Of a stretch of 64,000 bases of DNA, positions 8,555 to 17,413 are shown in pieces (the first letter of the stretch is position 1; every line of letters starts with the position of its first letter). Below the pieces are notes generated by a model. That model was not told where the DNA came from. It searched no databases and saw only the letters and a program-made list of their open reading frames with translations. A program made the position numbers and the translations under genes. Source of the stretch: Nevskiaceae bacterium (GTDB lineage: Bacteria; Pseudomonadota; Gammaproteobacteria; Nevskiales; Nevskiaceae). The stretch covers positions 124,001 through 188,000 of the forward strand of contig SSEB01000004.1 of assembly GCA_008012115.1 (NCBI GenBank), written 5' to 3'.

Positions 8555-9346
8555 ATGCCGGGCTTGATTGATATCGGCGCCAATCTCGCGCACGACAGCT
8601 TCGACGCCGATCTGCCGCAGGTGCTGCAACGTGCCTGGGACGCCGGCCTCGAGGGCGTCGTCGTGACCGGCAGCTCGCGGGAGAGCACGCTCAAGGCCCT
8701 GGCGCTCGCGCAGCGGTATCCGGGGCAGCTCTGGGCCACGGCCGGCCTGCACCCGCACCACGCCAGCGAATGGACCCCGGAGTTCGCGCTGCTGATCCGC
8801 GAACTGGCCTCGGAGGCAGCGCTGGTGGCGCTGGGCGAATGCGGCCTCGACTACTTCCGTGATTTCTCGCCGCGCGTGCAGCAGCGCGAGGCGTTCATCG
8901 CGCAGTTGCAGCTGGCGGCCGAACTGCGCAAGCCGCTGTTCCTGCATCAGCGCGATGCCCACGAGGATTTCCTCGCCATCCTGCGCAAATGGCGGCCGCG
9001 GCTGGGCGCGGTGGTGGTGCACTGCTTCACCGATACCCGCGAGGCGCTCAACGATTACCTCGCGCTGGACTGCCACATCGGCATCACCGGCTGGATCTGC
9101 GACGAGCGCCGCGGCGCGCATCTCATCGAAGCAGTGCGCGACATCCCCGACGACCGGCTGCTGATCGAAACCGACGCGCCCTACCTGCTGCCGCGCACCG
9201 CCGCCAAGAGCGCCTCGCGGCGCAACGAGCCCTGCTATCTGCCGTGGGTGGTCAAGGCCCTGGCCGCAGCGCGCGGCCAGAGCGAGGACAGCATCGCGCG
9301 GATCAGCCGCGACAACGCCCACCGTTTCTTCGAACTCGAGCGCTGA
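8555..9346 (+). CDS. tatD: TatD-family metal-dependent hydrolase/DNase
   Basis: The 263-residue TIM-barrel protein shows the family signatures: LIDIGANLAHDSFDAD at the N-terminus, TAGLHPHHASEW, ALGECGLDYFRD, PLFLHQRDAH, VVHCFTDT and LLIETDAPYLLP. TatD-type proteins are Mg-dependent 3'-5' nucleases implicated in DNA repair. The first metal-site residues read as IGANLAHDSF, as in TatD proper rather than the HxH of YcfH/YjjV. The gene starts 7 bp after the HTTM gene stop, so the two are probably co-transcribed. Confidence 0.93.
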   Translation: MPGLIDIGANLAHDSFDADLPQVLQRAWDAGLEGVVVTGSSRESTLKALALAQRYPGQLWATAGLHPHHASEWTPEFALLIRELASEAALVALGECGLDYFRDFSPRVQQREAFIAQLQLAAELRKPLFLHQRDAHEDFLAILRKWRPRLGAVVVHCFTDTREALNDYLALDCHIGITGWICDERRGAHLIEAVRDIPDDRLLIETDAPYLLPRTAAKSASRRNEPCYLPWVVKALAAARGQSEDSIARISRDNAHRFFELER

Positions 9347-9522
9347 CCCGGTACGCCGGGCGCAGCGCCCACCGCATCGGCCCACACGGCGGCAGCAAGC
9401 CTCATCGCGGCGACGACGAGCCGTGCGGAAAATTTGATCGTGGACATGCACAACGCGCCCTGGCGTCGACACCGTGCATCCTGCAAGGCCGGCAACGGCC
9501 GTGCCGGGGCCTGTTCAGGCGG
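9347..9522. other. Intergenic stretch with no recognised gene
   Basis: Part of the 378-bp gap between tatD and the RMD1-family gene. I find no convincing gene, RNA or promoter in this left part. The only structured item in the gap is repeat copy B, which follows immediately. Confidence 0.5.
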
Positions 9523-9632
9523 CACCCGCTCTCCGTCGGCAGATCCCCAGAATTGTTATTAATTATTATATAAATTTATATTTATAATATATTTAATAAC
9601 ATCATGAGCCTTGCCTGGCATCAGAGCGGGTG
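9523..9632. repeat. AT-core inverted element, copy B (110 bp)
   Basis: CACCCGCT at 9523-9530 and AGCGGGTG at 9625-9632 are the end boxes, and pairing extends two bases inward (CACCCGCTCT with AGAGCGGGTG). The 46-bp core at 9555-9600 contains no G or C except its first and last base. Both arms are exactly 24 bp. It lies between tatD and the RMD1-family gene in tandem orientation, over 170 bp from the former. Confidence 0.9.
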
Positions 9633-9724
9633 GACCAGAACGCTGATCGGCAGAGGGCCGGACGCGGTGGAGTACAACCGCCAAACTCGGGCAGACTGAC
9701 TTCCCTTCACCTCCGCGAGCGCCC

Positions 9725-10846
9725 GTGACCACACAGGATCTGCATGTCGTCTCCGGCAGCATCGTCGCGCTGCGTCTGCTGGATGTCGCCTACGCGATCG
9801 ACCTGACGCAGGCGGAAGCGCTCTGGGCCCAGGCGGCGGGACCGGCCAGCCGCCGCGGACGACTGAGCACGGCGCCCGCCAAGGCAATGGCGTTCGACGC
9901 GCCGCCGGTGATCGTCCCCCTGAGTTCGGTCACCCTGGAGCTGGACGGACAGGTCCACTCCGCCGACGTCACCGCGAGGCTCTACGATTTCGGCGTCGTT
10001 GCCCTTGCCCTGCGCCTGCCGGTGGCCGAGATGGCCTGGGCGGATTACGAGCGCCTGTTCAACGCCGTGGACCGCACGGTCGGACCCGGCACCCAGACCG
10101 CGCTGTGGCGCGACGGTCTGGAGCGGGTGCAGAGGCTGTTCGTGCCCGCCTTCCATCGCCCCCTGGTTTCGGGCGTGGAGGAGGATTACCTGCTCGGCAC
10201 CGTGCGCGCCTGGAACCAGCCGCTGACCGCCGACGAGCTGCTCGATCGCATCGATCTCGCGCCCCTGCTCTCCGGCGAACGGCGGCCATTGTCCGAAGGC
10301 GCGCGGCGCGAGCTGCTGCGGCAGCGCTTCTCCTACTACACCGACGACCTCGCGGTGCTGACCTGGGACCGCGCCTTCATCTACGAGCCGCGCGGCGACT
10401 CCGATGTCGCGGAAGTGCTGGAAGTGGCCAACGCGCAGTTGCTGGAACTGCGCTACTACGACGAACTGCTCGACGCCGAGCTGCCGCGCATCTACGACCT
10501 GGTGGAGGCCGCGCGCCGCAGCCAATACCTGCTGGCGCCGCGCCGTTACGCGGTGCTGGCGGGACGTCTCTATACCCTGGTGGCGGAGGTCACCGAGCTG
10601 ACCGAGAAAGTCGACAACGCCCTGCAGGTCACCGAGGACGTCTACCTGGCGCGCGTCTACAGCGCGGCGCTGGACCTGTTCCGCGTACGCACGGTCGGCG
10701 CCGCCGTGGATCGCAAGCTGGCGATCATCCGCGATACCTACGCCGCGCTGCACGACGAAGCCTCCAGCAACCGCGCGGAATTGCTGGAAATCGCCGTGGT
10801 GGTGCTGATCGTCCTCGAGATCGTGCTGGCGCTGCTGCGCCACTGA
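9725..10846 (+). CDS. RMD1/YagE family (DUF155) protein
   Basis: The 373-residue protein has an N-terminal domain with LHVVSGSIVALRLLDVAYAIDL and RLYDFGVVAL, then the DUF155 core: SYYTDDLAVLTWDRAFIYEP, DVAEVLEVANAQLLELRYYD and a predicted coiled segment. A single hydrophobic helix, EIAVVVLIVLEIVLALL, sits near the C-terminus, as in RMD1 relatives, suggesting a membrane tail anchor. The family is named from yeast sporulation mutants and its bacterial role is unknown. GTG at 9725 is the start used; its ribosome-binding site is weak. It is convergent with a small gene downstream. Confidence 0.85.
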   Translation: MTTQDLHVVSGSIVALRLLDVAYAIDLTQAEALWAQAAGPASRRGRLSTAPAKAMAFDAPPVIVPLSSVTLELDGQVHSADVTARLYDFGVVALALRLPVAEMAWADYERLFNAVDRTVGPGTQTALWRDGLERVQRLFVPAFHRPLVSGVEEDYLLGTVRAWNQPLTADELLDRIDLAPLLSGERRPLSEGARRELLRQRFSYYTDDLAVLTWDRAFIYEPRGDSDVAEVLEVANAQLLELRYYDELLDAELPRIYDLVEAARRSQYLLAPRRYAVLAGRLYTLVAEVTELTEKVDNALQVTEDVYLARVYSAALDLFRVRTVGAAVDRKLAIIRDTYAALHDEASSNRAELLEIAVVVLIVLEIVLALLRH

Positions 10847-10856
10847 GGACGCGGAC

Positions 10857-11069
10857 TCAGTGATGCGAGGCGAGGTACCGGCGGCCGTTCTGGCTGACGC
10901 GGACCAGGCGTTCGGCATCGGAGACCAGGTAACCGACGCCCGCGAGGCGGAACACCTCGTCCACCGACGTTTCCGGCGCCGGCGCGCCCTGGTCCTCGGC
11001 GTCGCGCAGCCGTCGCAGCATGTCGAGATCGCAGCGGTTGAGACGCACGGTTTCCTGCATGCTGAACAT
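10857..11069 (-). CDS. Small hypothetical protein (about 70 residues)
   Basis: I do not recognise a family. The protein has a helical N-terminal part (ETVRLNRCDLDMLRRLRD), an acidic linker, then VFRLAGVGYLVSDAERLVRVSQNGRRYLASHH, which could be a small winged-helix-like or wing-hairpin fold. The ATG at 11069 follows a G-rich Shine-Dalgarno-like stretch; a longer in-frame start at 11129 is possible but not favoured. It is convergent with the RMD1 gene and lies downstream of ilvD's end, apparently alone. Confidence 0.5.
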   Translation of the reverse strand: MFSMQETVRLNRCDLDMLRRLRDAEDQGAPAPETSVDEVFRLAGVGYLVSDAERLVRVSQNGRRYLASHH

Positions 11070-11163
11070 ACCCACCCCCGCTTGGACAGCCCGGGCGCCG
11101 ATCATGCGCCCGCTCCTGCCGCCCGGCAAGTCACCGCACCCGACCTGAGCCGGGCGTCAGCGC

Positions 11164-12849
11164 TCAGTCGGTGACGGCGCCCTTCGAGGCCGTGGACACC
11201 AGCTTGGCGAACTTGGCCAGCACGCCACGGGTGTAGCGCGGCGCCGGCTGCTTCCACGCGGCGCGGCGCCGGGCCAGCACGTCCTCCGGCACGTTGAGCT
11301 GCAGCAGGAGCTGGTGCGCATCGATCGTGATGCTGTCGCCCTCCTCCACCAGCGCGATGGTGCCGCCGACGAAGGCTTCGGGTGCGACGTGACCCACCAC
11401 CATGCCCCAGGTGCCGCCGGAGAAGCGGCCGTCGGTGATCAGGCCCACGCTCTCGCCGAAGCCCTTGCCGATCAGCGCCGAGGTCGGCGCCAGCATCTCG
11501 CGCATGCCGGGGCCGCCCTGCGGGCCTTCGTAGCGGATCACGAGCACGTCACCGTGCTTGATCTTGTCCGACATGATCGCGGCCATCGCCTCGTCCTCGG
11601 AATTGAACACGCGCGCCGGGCCGGTGATGACCGGGTTCTTGAGGCCCGTGATTTTCGCCACCGCGCCTTCGGTCGCCAGGTTGCCCTTGAGAATGGCGAG
11701 GTGCCCCTGCTTGTACATCGGCTGCGTCATCGGACGGATCACATCCTGATCCTTGCGCGGCTCATCCGGCACGTTCTTCAGCGCCTCGGCCATGGTCTCG
11801 CCGGTGATGGTGATCGCGTCGCCATGCAGAAGGCCCGCCTTGAGCAGCATCTTCAGCACCTGCGGCACACCGCCGGCGCGATGGAAATCCACCGCCACGT
11901 ACTTGCCCGAGGGCTTGAGATCGCAGATCACCGGCGTGCGCTTGCGAATCGCCTCCACGTCGTCGATGGTGAACGGCACGTGCGCGGCGTGCGCGATGGC
12001 GAGGAAGTGCAGCACCGCATTGGTGGAGCCGCCGGTCGCCATGATCAGCGCGAAGGCATTTTCGATCGCCTTGCGCGTCACGATGTCGCGCGGCTTGAGG
12101 TCTTTCTTGATCGCTTCGACCAGCACGCGCGCCGAATCGGCGGCGGAGTCGGCCTTCTCCGGATCGGGCGAGGCCATCTGCGACGAACCGAGCAGCGACA
12201 TGCCGAGCGCTTCGAACGAACTCGACATGGTGTTGGCGGTGTACATGCCGCCGCAGGCGCCGACCGAGGGGCAGGCGTTCTTCTCGATGCCTTCGAAATC
12301 TTCCTTCGACATCTTGCCGGCCTGGAACGAACCCACCGCCTCGAACGACGACACGATGGTCAGCGGCACGCCCTTCCAATGGCCCGGCTTGATGGTGCCC
12401 GCGTAGACGAAGATGCCGGGGATGTTCATGCGCAGCATGCCGATCATCGCGCCCGGCATGTTCTTGTCGCAGCCGCCGACCACCAGCACGCCGTCCATGC
12501 ACTGGCTCGAAGCCGCGGTCTCGATGGCGTCGGCGATCACTTCGCGCGACACCAGCGAGAACTTCATGCCCTCGGTGCCCATCGAGATGCCGTCGGTGAC
12601 GGTCGGAAAGCCGAAGCTCTGCGGCATCGCACCGGCCTGCTTGATCGCCGCCGAGGCGCGATCCGCCAGCGGCTGGATGCCGGCGTTGCAGGGGTTCATC
12701 GTCGAGTGGCCGTTGGCAACACCGACAATAGGCTTGTCGAAATCGCTGTCGCCGAAACCGACCGCACGCAGCATCGCGCGGTTGGGAGAACGGGCCACGC
12801 CGGCGGTGATCGTGCGGCTGTGGAAATTCATCGGTTTCTTGTCGCTCAT
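11164..12849 (-). CDS. ilvD: Dihydroxy-acid dehydratase
   Basis: This Fe-S enzyme dehydrates 2,3-dihydroxy acids to 2-oxo acids in valine and isoleucine synthesis. The 561-residue product has cluster-ligand cysteines in NPCNAGIQ (about residue 54), GGCDKNMPG and [16 protein letters not shown], the active-site region [12 protein letters not shown] and the C-terminal motif [11 protein letters not shown]. The length fits the shorter IlvD group rather than the roughly 615-residue E. coli type. The ATG at 12849 (MSDKKPM) is preferred over one 15 bases upstream. A terminator for the preceding gene lies just upstream. Confidence 0.96.
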   Translation of the reverse strand: MSDKKPMNFHSRTITAGVARSPNRAMLRAVGFGDSDFDKPIVGVANGHSTMNPCNAGIQPLADRASAAIKQAGAMPQSFGFPTVTDGISMGTEGMKFSLVSREVIADAIETAASSQCMDGVLVVGGCDKNMPGAMIGMLRMNIPGIFVYAGTIKPGHWKGVPLTIVSSFEAVGSFQAGKMSKEDFEGIEKNACPSVGACGGMYTANTMSSSFEALGMSLLGSSQMASPDPEKADSAADSARVLVEAIKKDLKPRDIVTRKAIENAFALIMATGGSTNAVLHFLAIAHAAHVPFTIDDVEAIRKRTPVICDLKPSGKYVAVDFHRAGGVPQVLKMLLKAGLLHGDAITITGETMAEALKNVPDEPRKDQDVIRPMTQPMYKQGHLAILKGNLATEGAVAKITGLKNPVITGPARVFNSEDEAMAAIMSDKIKHGDVLVIRYEGPQGGPGMREMLAPTSALIGKGFGESVGLITDGRFSGGTWGMVVGHVAPEAFVGGTIALVEEGDSITIDAHQLLLQLNVPEDVLARRRAAWKQPAPRYTRGVLAKFAKLVSTASKGAVTD

Positions 12850-12866
12850 CGGAAGTCCCTGCACAT

Positions 12867-12894
12867 AAAGAAAAGGCCCCGCGTTTGCGGGGCC
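12867..12894 (-). terminator. Rho-independent terminator for the NAD(P)-binding protein gene
   Basis: Read on the minus strand, GGCCCCGC, a four-base loop and GCGGGGCC are followed by TTTTCTTT. It lies between the oxidoreductase gene and ilvD, both on the minus strand. It could alternatively attenuate ilvD, but I see no leader peptide. Confidence 0.85.
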
Positions 12895-12938
12895 GGAATC
12901 GTAACGGAAACAGGGCCAGATTTCAGGATTTCGGCGAC

Positions 12939-13571
12939 TCAGTAAGCGGCAGTGGCAATCGTCCGGATGAACTGGGGCCGCTCAACCTCGGCCACCACCG
13001 CCGCAGCATAATCGACGTAGGAAATGCGGCTATGGCCACTGGCGTCCGTAAGCAATTTCTTCTCGCCGGTGCGGAACCGCCCGCGGGCCTCGCCTGGACC
13101 GATCTCCGCGGCTGGCGAGAAGAACGTCCAGTCAAGATCCCCGACGTCCTGATAAACCGCCAACGCATCGCGGTGTGCCAGCGCGACTGACTTGTAGGCG
13201 GCCGGAAACTGCGGCGTATCGACCAGTTGCATGCCGGGCGCCACTTCGAGGCTGCCGGCACCGCCGACCGCGACCAGTCGACGCACACCGGCTTCGCGCG
13301 CGGCGGTGATCAAGGTGCGGGTGACTTCGCTGAGCGTACCGGGTGCATCCGGTGCCGGGCCGTAGGCGCTGATCACCGCGTCGTGGCCGCGCAGCGCTTG
13401 GGACAGAGCTGCGGCCTGCAGCGGCGCGACCACGATCCTGGCGCCCTGGAGCTCCGGCGGCAGCGCCGCTTTGCTGCGCACGATGGCGGTGACTTCATGC
13501 CCGTTGCGCAGAGCCTGCTGGACGATCTGGCGGCCGATTTTGCCGGTGGCGGCGACGATGGCAATTTTCAT
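12939..13571 (-). CDS. NAD(P)H-binding oxidoreductase (atypical SDR, NmrA-like)
   Basis: The 210-residue protein begins with the Rossmann motif [19 protein letters not shown], of GxxGxxG type (AATGKIG), and contains [13 protein letters not shown] and a [11 protein letters not shown] segment typical of the YwnB/NmrA-like atypical short-chain dehydrogenases. A catalytic YxxxK is not evident, consistent with a sensor or quinone/flavin reductase-like role rather than a classical dehydrogenase. It is divergent from a LysR regulator across about 100 bp, which often marks a regulator-target pair. A terminator follows. Confidence 0.85.
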   Translation of the reverse strand: MKIAIVAATGKIGRQIVQQALRNGHEVTAIVRSKAALPPELQGARIVVAPLQAAALSQALRGHDAVISAYGPAPDAPGTLSEVTRTLITAAREAGVRRLVAVGGAGSLEVAPGMQLVDTPQFPAAYKSVALAHRDALAVYQDVGDLDWTFFSPAAEIGPGEARGRFRTGEKKLLTDASGHSRISYVDYAAAVVAEVERPQFIRTIATAAY

Positions 13572-13674
13572 GGACAGCTCCTGAGAGGGTTCTGAAGATG
13601 GAGCCAGCTTATTAACTTCACGATTACTTGATTAGGCGGCTAAAAATGCAATTTATGTTAAGTTCTACTTCACA
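13572..13674. promoter_or_regulatory. Divergent control region between LysR and the oxidoreductase
   Basis: This 103-bp segment is clearly richer in A and T than its surroundings and contains TTGATT and TATGTT-like hexamers towards lysR. It must hold both promoters and, by analogy with divergent LysR pairs, the regulator's binding site. I cannot define exact boxes. It lacks the end boxes of the AT-core repeat family. Confidence 0.4.
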
Positions 13675-14565
13675 ATGGATCAGCTCAGGCGCATGGCCAT
13701 CTTTGCCCGCGTGGTCGAAACGCGCTCGTTGAGCGCCGCCGCGCGCGAGCTGGGCATGAGCACCTCCGCGGTCAGCCAGCAGCTGCGCCAACTCGAGCGA
13801 GAAACCGGCGTCGTGCTCCTGCACCGCTCCACCCGCAAGCTGACGCTGACCGAGGCCGGCGACGTGTTCTATGCCGGCTGTGCGCGCATGGTTCATGCCG
13901 CGCGCCAGGCGGAACAGGATCTCGCCGGCCTGCGCGACGAACTGGTCGGCGAACTGCGCATCGCTGCACCCATCGGCTTCGCCAGCGGCACCCTGCCGAT
14001 GGCGCTTTCGCCGCTGCTGTCGCGGCATCCGCAGCTGAAGCTGCGCCTGCTCGCCGGCGACGAGCGCATCGACCTGATTGAGGCGCGCATCGATCTGGCG
14101 ATCCGCGTCGGCCGCCTCGCCGATTCGACGCTGGTGGCGCGACCGCTGGCGCAGGTACAGGAGGTGATCTGCGCGACGCCCGAATACCTGCGCCGCGCCG
14201 GCACGCCGAAGACGCCGGAAGATCTCGCGGCGCACGAGTGGATCACGCTGACGGCGCTCGGTGAGCCGCAGTTCCTGGAACTGAGCGGTCCCGGTGGCGA
14301 AACGCGGCGCGTACGTATCGAAGGCCGCCTCGCCAGCAACGAGGCGCAGTCGACCAAGCACCTGACGCTTGCGCATCTGGGCCTGTCGCGCAACATCGTC
14401 ACCGATCTGGCTCCAGAGCTGGACGACGGTCGACTGCTGCGCGTGCTGCCGGACTGGCAGTTGCCGGGGGTCGGCATCTTTGCGGTGACACCGCGCAAGG
14501 ACGCGCAGCCGGCCAAGGTGCGGCAGGCGATCAAGGCGCTGAAAGAGCACCTCAACCGCAGCTGA
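13675..14565 (+). CDS. LysR-family transcriptional regulator
   Basis: The 296-residue protein has the N-terminal winged helix-turn-helix (FARVVETRSLSAAARELG, STSAVSQQLRQLERETG) and a C-terminal periplasmic-binding-protein-like effector domain starting near residue 92 (LRIAAPIGFASGTLP). The overall form resembles the CrgA/AaeR-like subgroup with the IDLAIRVGRLADSTLVAR motif. It is divergent from the NAD(P)-binding protein gene, its likely target, and probably represses its own gene too. The ligand is unknown. Confidence 0.93.
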   Translation: MDQLRRMAIFARVVETRSLSAAARELGMSTSAVSQQLRQLERETGVVLLHRSTRKLTLTEAGDVFYAGCARMVHAARQAEQDLAGLRDELVGELRIAAPIGFASGTLPMALSPLLSRHPQLKLRLLAGDERIDLIEARIDLAIRVGRLADSTLVARPLAQVQEVICATPEYLRRAGTPKTPEDLAAHEWITLTALGEPQFLELSGPGGETRRVRIEGRLASNEAQSTKHLTLAHLGLSRNIVTDLAPELDDGRLLRVLPDWQLPGVGIFAVTPRKDAQPAKVRQAIKALKEHLNRS

Positions 14566-14711
14566 ACGTATCGATCAAAAAATAAAACGGGGCCTTGAAC
14601 AGCCGGCTCAGTGACACTGGCAAGAAAGTCCACACGGACCGTCGCCACCACACCGTTGCTGCCGCGACGGTTGCGTTTACCGCCGCAGTTTGTTGAAAAA
14701 GATTTCAGGCC

Positions 14712-16478
14712 TTATTTCTGGGTCGACGTACGCCGACGCCACACGAACCAGCCGACCAGGGCCACCAGCACCAGGGCGCCGCCGATCAGCCTCGTGCGGA
14801 ACAGCTCGACCTGTTTCTTGAAGGCATTGATCGCGACCTGGGTCTGCGGATTGAAGTCGTCCGGCAGCTTGAGCACGCCCACCTGCTTGGCGTAGGCGTC
14901 GTAATCGGCCAGCATCGCCTTGAAGCGTTCGGGCTCCTGCTCGCGCAAATCCTTCGCCTCGCCTGGATCGTCGGCCAGGTGATACAGGTGCCACTGGGCA
15001 TCACCCCAGGGCAGCGTGACGTGCGTGATCTTGTAATCGCCCTTGAACAGCGCGGCGTTGCCGCCGACTTCGATGCCGACCGCGGCGTCCGCCGCGTAGG
15101 TGCGGTCGGACTGTCCACGCAGGACCGGCGCGAGGCTCTTGCCGGTCAGCGGCACCGGGCCGTTCCACTTCGCCGGATCGATGCCGGCGTAGTCGTAGAT
15201 GGTCGGCGTGATGTCAGTGACGAAACTGAGGCTCTCGACATGGGCCGGCACGACGCCTGGCCCGGACACGATCAGCGGCACGTGCAGGCCACCCTCCGCC
15301 GAGTAGAACTTGAACAGGCGGTTGGGCGCGGCAGCGGCGTTGGCCCACTCGGGGCCGATGAAATTCATGCTGCCCTTTTCGCCCAGGGTTTCGATTTTCC
15401 GCTCGTAGCCGTGCTGCGACATCCAGGTCTCGAAGCCCACCTGTGACACCGGGTCGCTGGGCTCGGGGCCATTGTCCGAGGTGATGAAGAAGATGGTGTT
15501 GTCGAACTGCCCGGTCTCCTGCAGATGGGCGACGAGACGCCCGATGTTCGCGTCCATCGCCTCGATCATGCCGGCGTAGACGGCCATACTCTTGGCGAAC
15601 AGCGCCTTCTGCTCGGCGCTCTGCTGGTCCCACTTGCGCAGCCGATCGTTGACCGGCGGCAGCTCCGCATCCTGCGGAATCAGCCCCAGCGCCTTGGCGC
15701 GACGCCAGCGCCGCTCGCGCATAGCGTCCCAGCCGTCATCGAAGGTGTGGGCATAGTGCTCGGTGTATTCGCGCGGCGCCTGCACCGGAATGTGCACGGC
15801 CTGGAAGGGAATGTAGGCCAGAAACGGTGCCGGGTTCGACTGGTCCTGCTTCAGGTAGTCGATCATGCGGTCGATGATCAGTTGCGAGGAGTAAAAATTC
15901 TCCGGCAACTGCACCGGCTTGCCGTCCTCGAACCAGTCGGCATGCGCGTAGTACGGCATGTACGGCTTCTGCTGCCAGTTGTCGGCGCCCGAGGCGTCCA
16001 GCGCCAGCGAGCGGTCGAAGCCGTGACCATTGGGCAGGTCGCCCGGCCCCTGGCCGAGGTGCCACTTGCCCGCCATGTAGGTGCGGTAGCCAGCGCCCTT
16101 CAGCCGCACGGCGACGGTATCGACGCCCGGCTCGAAGTGCATGCTGTAGCCCTTCTTGCCGGCCTGCGCCGCCGGCAGCGTCTCGGGAATTGTGGCGACG
16201 CCGGTACGGTGATTGTCGATGCCGGTGAGGATCATCGCGCGCGAAGGCGAGCACAGCGGCGAGGTGTGATAGCTCGTGAACAGCGCACCGCGCGCCGCCA
16301 GCATGTCGATGGTCGGCGTGTGCGCCTCGCCACCGTAGGGCCCCAGATCGGTGAAGGCGCCATCGTCGATCAGGATGATCACGAAATTCGGACGTTTGCC
16401 GCTCGCGGCAGGGTCCGAGGCGATCGCCGGCAGGCTCAGCAGCGCGCCGATGAGCGCGGCGACGACGTGGATACGCAT
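14712..16478 (-). CDS. Sulfatase (arylsulfatase-like), exported, with a C-terminal membrane helix
   Basis: The 588-residue enzyme has a signal peptide (MRIHVVAALIGALLSLPAIA), metal-binding aspartates in IILIDDGAFTD, and the sulfatase signature CSPSR with Cys76, the residue converted to formylglycine. KWHLGQG and FITSDNGPE provide further active-site residues. A hydrophobic helix near the end (GGALVLVALVGWFVW) followed by RRR suggests a C-terminal inner-membrane anchor with the catalytic domain in the periplasm. The ATG at 16478 has GGGGAGA upstream. Substrate is unknown; a sulfatase-modifying enzyme would have to be encoded elsewhere. Confidence 0.93.
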   Translation of the reverse strand: MRIHVVAALIGALLSLPAIASDPAASGKRPNFVIILIDDGAFTDLGPYGGEAHTPTIDMLAARGALFTSYHTSPLCSPSRAMILTGIDNHRTGVATIPETLPAAQAGKKGYSMHFEPGVDTVAVRLKGAGYRTYMAGKWHLGQGPGDLPNGHGFDRSLALDASGADNWQQKPYMPYYAHADWFEDGKPVQLPENFYSSQLIIDRMIDYLKQDQSNPAPFLAYIPFQAVHIPVQAPREYTEHYAHTFDDGWDAMRERRWRRAKALGLIPQDAELPPVNDRLRKWDQQSAEQKALFAKSMAVYAGMIEAMDANIGRLVAHLQETGQFDNTIFFITSDNGPEPSDPVSQVGFETWMSQHGYERKIETLGEKGSMNFIGPEWANAAAAPNRLFKFYSAEGGLHVPLIVSGPGVVPAHVESLSFVTDITPTIYDYAGIDPAKWNGPVPLTGKSLAPVLRGQSDRTYAADAAVGIEVGGNAALFKGDYKITHVTLPWGDAQWHLYHLADDPGEAKDLREQEPERFKAMLADYDAYAKQVGVLKLPDDFNPQTQVAINAFKKQVELFRTRLIGGALVLVALVGWFVWRRRTSTQK

Positions 16479-16635
16479 GAATGTCTCCCCGGAATGTGAT
16501 GCGCTCAATGGTCCAGGCGCTGGATACAGCCGCGTTTATACACGCAAGGCGGCGCCCGTCCCTTAGCTTTCCCGGTCAACTTTATGGCCCGCCGGCCAGA
16601 CGCCGCGCGACCACCCTTGCCATCATGCGTGCAAC

Positions 16636-16664
16636 AAAAAGCCCGCTCTGCAAGCAGAGCGGGC
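16636..16664 (-). terminator. Rho-independent terminator for the peroxiredoxin gene
   Basis: On the minus strand GCCCGCTCTG, a four-base loop and CAGAGCGGGC (10-bp stem) are followed by TTTTT. It sits just past the peroxiredoxin stop and upstream of the sulfatase gene. The stem resembles the end boxes of the AT-core repeats but has no AT core and is simply a terminator. Confidence 0.9.
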
Positions 16665-16686
16665 CGATGGCCTGACCTTGGGGCGG

Positions 16687-17319
16687 CTACTTCGCCAGCT
16701 TCACCACGCGCAGATAGGGCTTGAGCGCCTTCCAGCCCTGCGGGAACAGTTTCTTGGCGTCCTCGTCCTTGACCGCCGGCACGATGATCACGTCCTCGCC
16801 CTGCTTCCAGTTCACCGGCGTGGCCACCTTGTGGCTGTCGGTGAGTTGCAGCGAGTCGATCACGCGCAGGATCTCGTCGAAGTTGCGGCCGGTGCTCGCC
16901 GGGTAGGTGAGCTGCAGGCGGATCTTCTTGTTGGGGTCGATGATGAACACGCTGCGCACGGTGAAGGTGTCGGAGGCGTTCGGGTGGATCATGTCGTAGA
17001 GGTTGGCCACCTTCTTTTCGGGATCGGCGATCAACGGGAAGTTGAGCGCCACACCCTGGGTTTCCTCGATGTCCTTGCTCCAGCCGTGGTGATCCTCCAG
17101 CTTGTCCACCGACAGGCCGATGGCCTTGGCGTTGCGCTTGGCGAACTCATCCTTGAGCTTGGCGGTGTAACCCAGTTCGGTGGTGCACACCGGCGTGTAG
17201 TTGCGCGGGTGGCTGAAAAAGATCACCCATTGGTTGCCGGCCCACTCGTGGAACTTGATGCGGCCTTCGGTGGTGTCGGCTTCGAAGTCGGGGGCGATGT
17301 CGCCGAGTCTGAGGGTCAT
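16687..17319 (-). CDS. 1-Cys peroxiredoxin (Prx6 type)
   Basis: This thiol peroxidase reduces hydrogen peroxide and organic hydroperoxides. The 210-residue protein has the peroxidatic Cys45 in PRNYTPVCTTELG, preceded by VIFFSHP, and a long C-terminal extension with YPASTGRNFDEILRVIDSLQ and TPVNWKQGEDVIIVP, both characteristic of the Prx6 group. No resolving cysteine is apparent, consistent with the 1-Cys mechanism. The gene stands alone, with its own terminator. Confidence 0.94.
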   Translation of the reverse strand: MTLRLGDIAPDFEADTTEGRIKFHEWAGNQWVIFFSHPRNYTPVCTTELGYTAKLKDEFAKRNAKAIGLSVDKLEDHHGWSKDIEETQGVALNFPLIADPEKKVANLYDMIHPNASDTFTVRSVFIIDPNKKIRLQLTYPASTGRNFDEILRVIDSLQLTDSHKVATPVNWKQGEDVIIVPAVKDEDAKKLFPQGWKALKPYLRVVKLAK

Positions 17320-17413
17320 GTCGGGTCTCCGTTCTGGTCTTCTGAGGCCCGCTATAGTGCGCCTCGAGCACGGGTCTGCAAAGCCATAAGCTCAGAACCG
17401 ATTGGCCCAGCGC

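Noticed and set aside
9555-9600. Integron attC-like site (GTT and AAC ends)
   Set aside because: attC sites run from RYYYAAC to GTTRRRY, whereas these cores run from GTT to AAC, the opposite order. There are no cassettes or integrase nearby.
16641-16664. CCCGCT/AGCGGG inverted repeat resembling the end boxes of the AT-core family
   Set aside because: It is the stem of the peroxiredoxin terminator, with a four-base loop and T run; there is no AT core.
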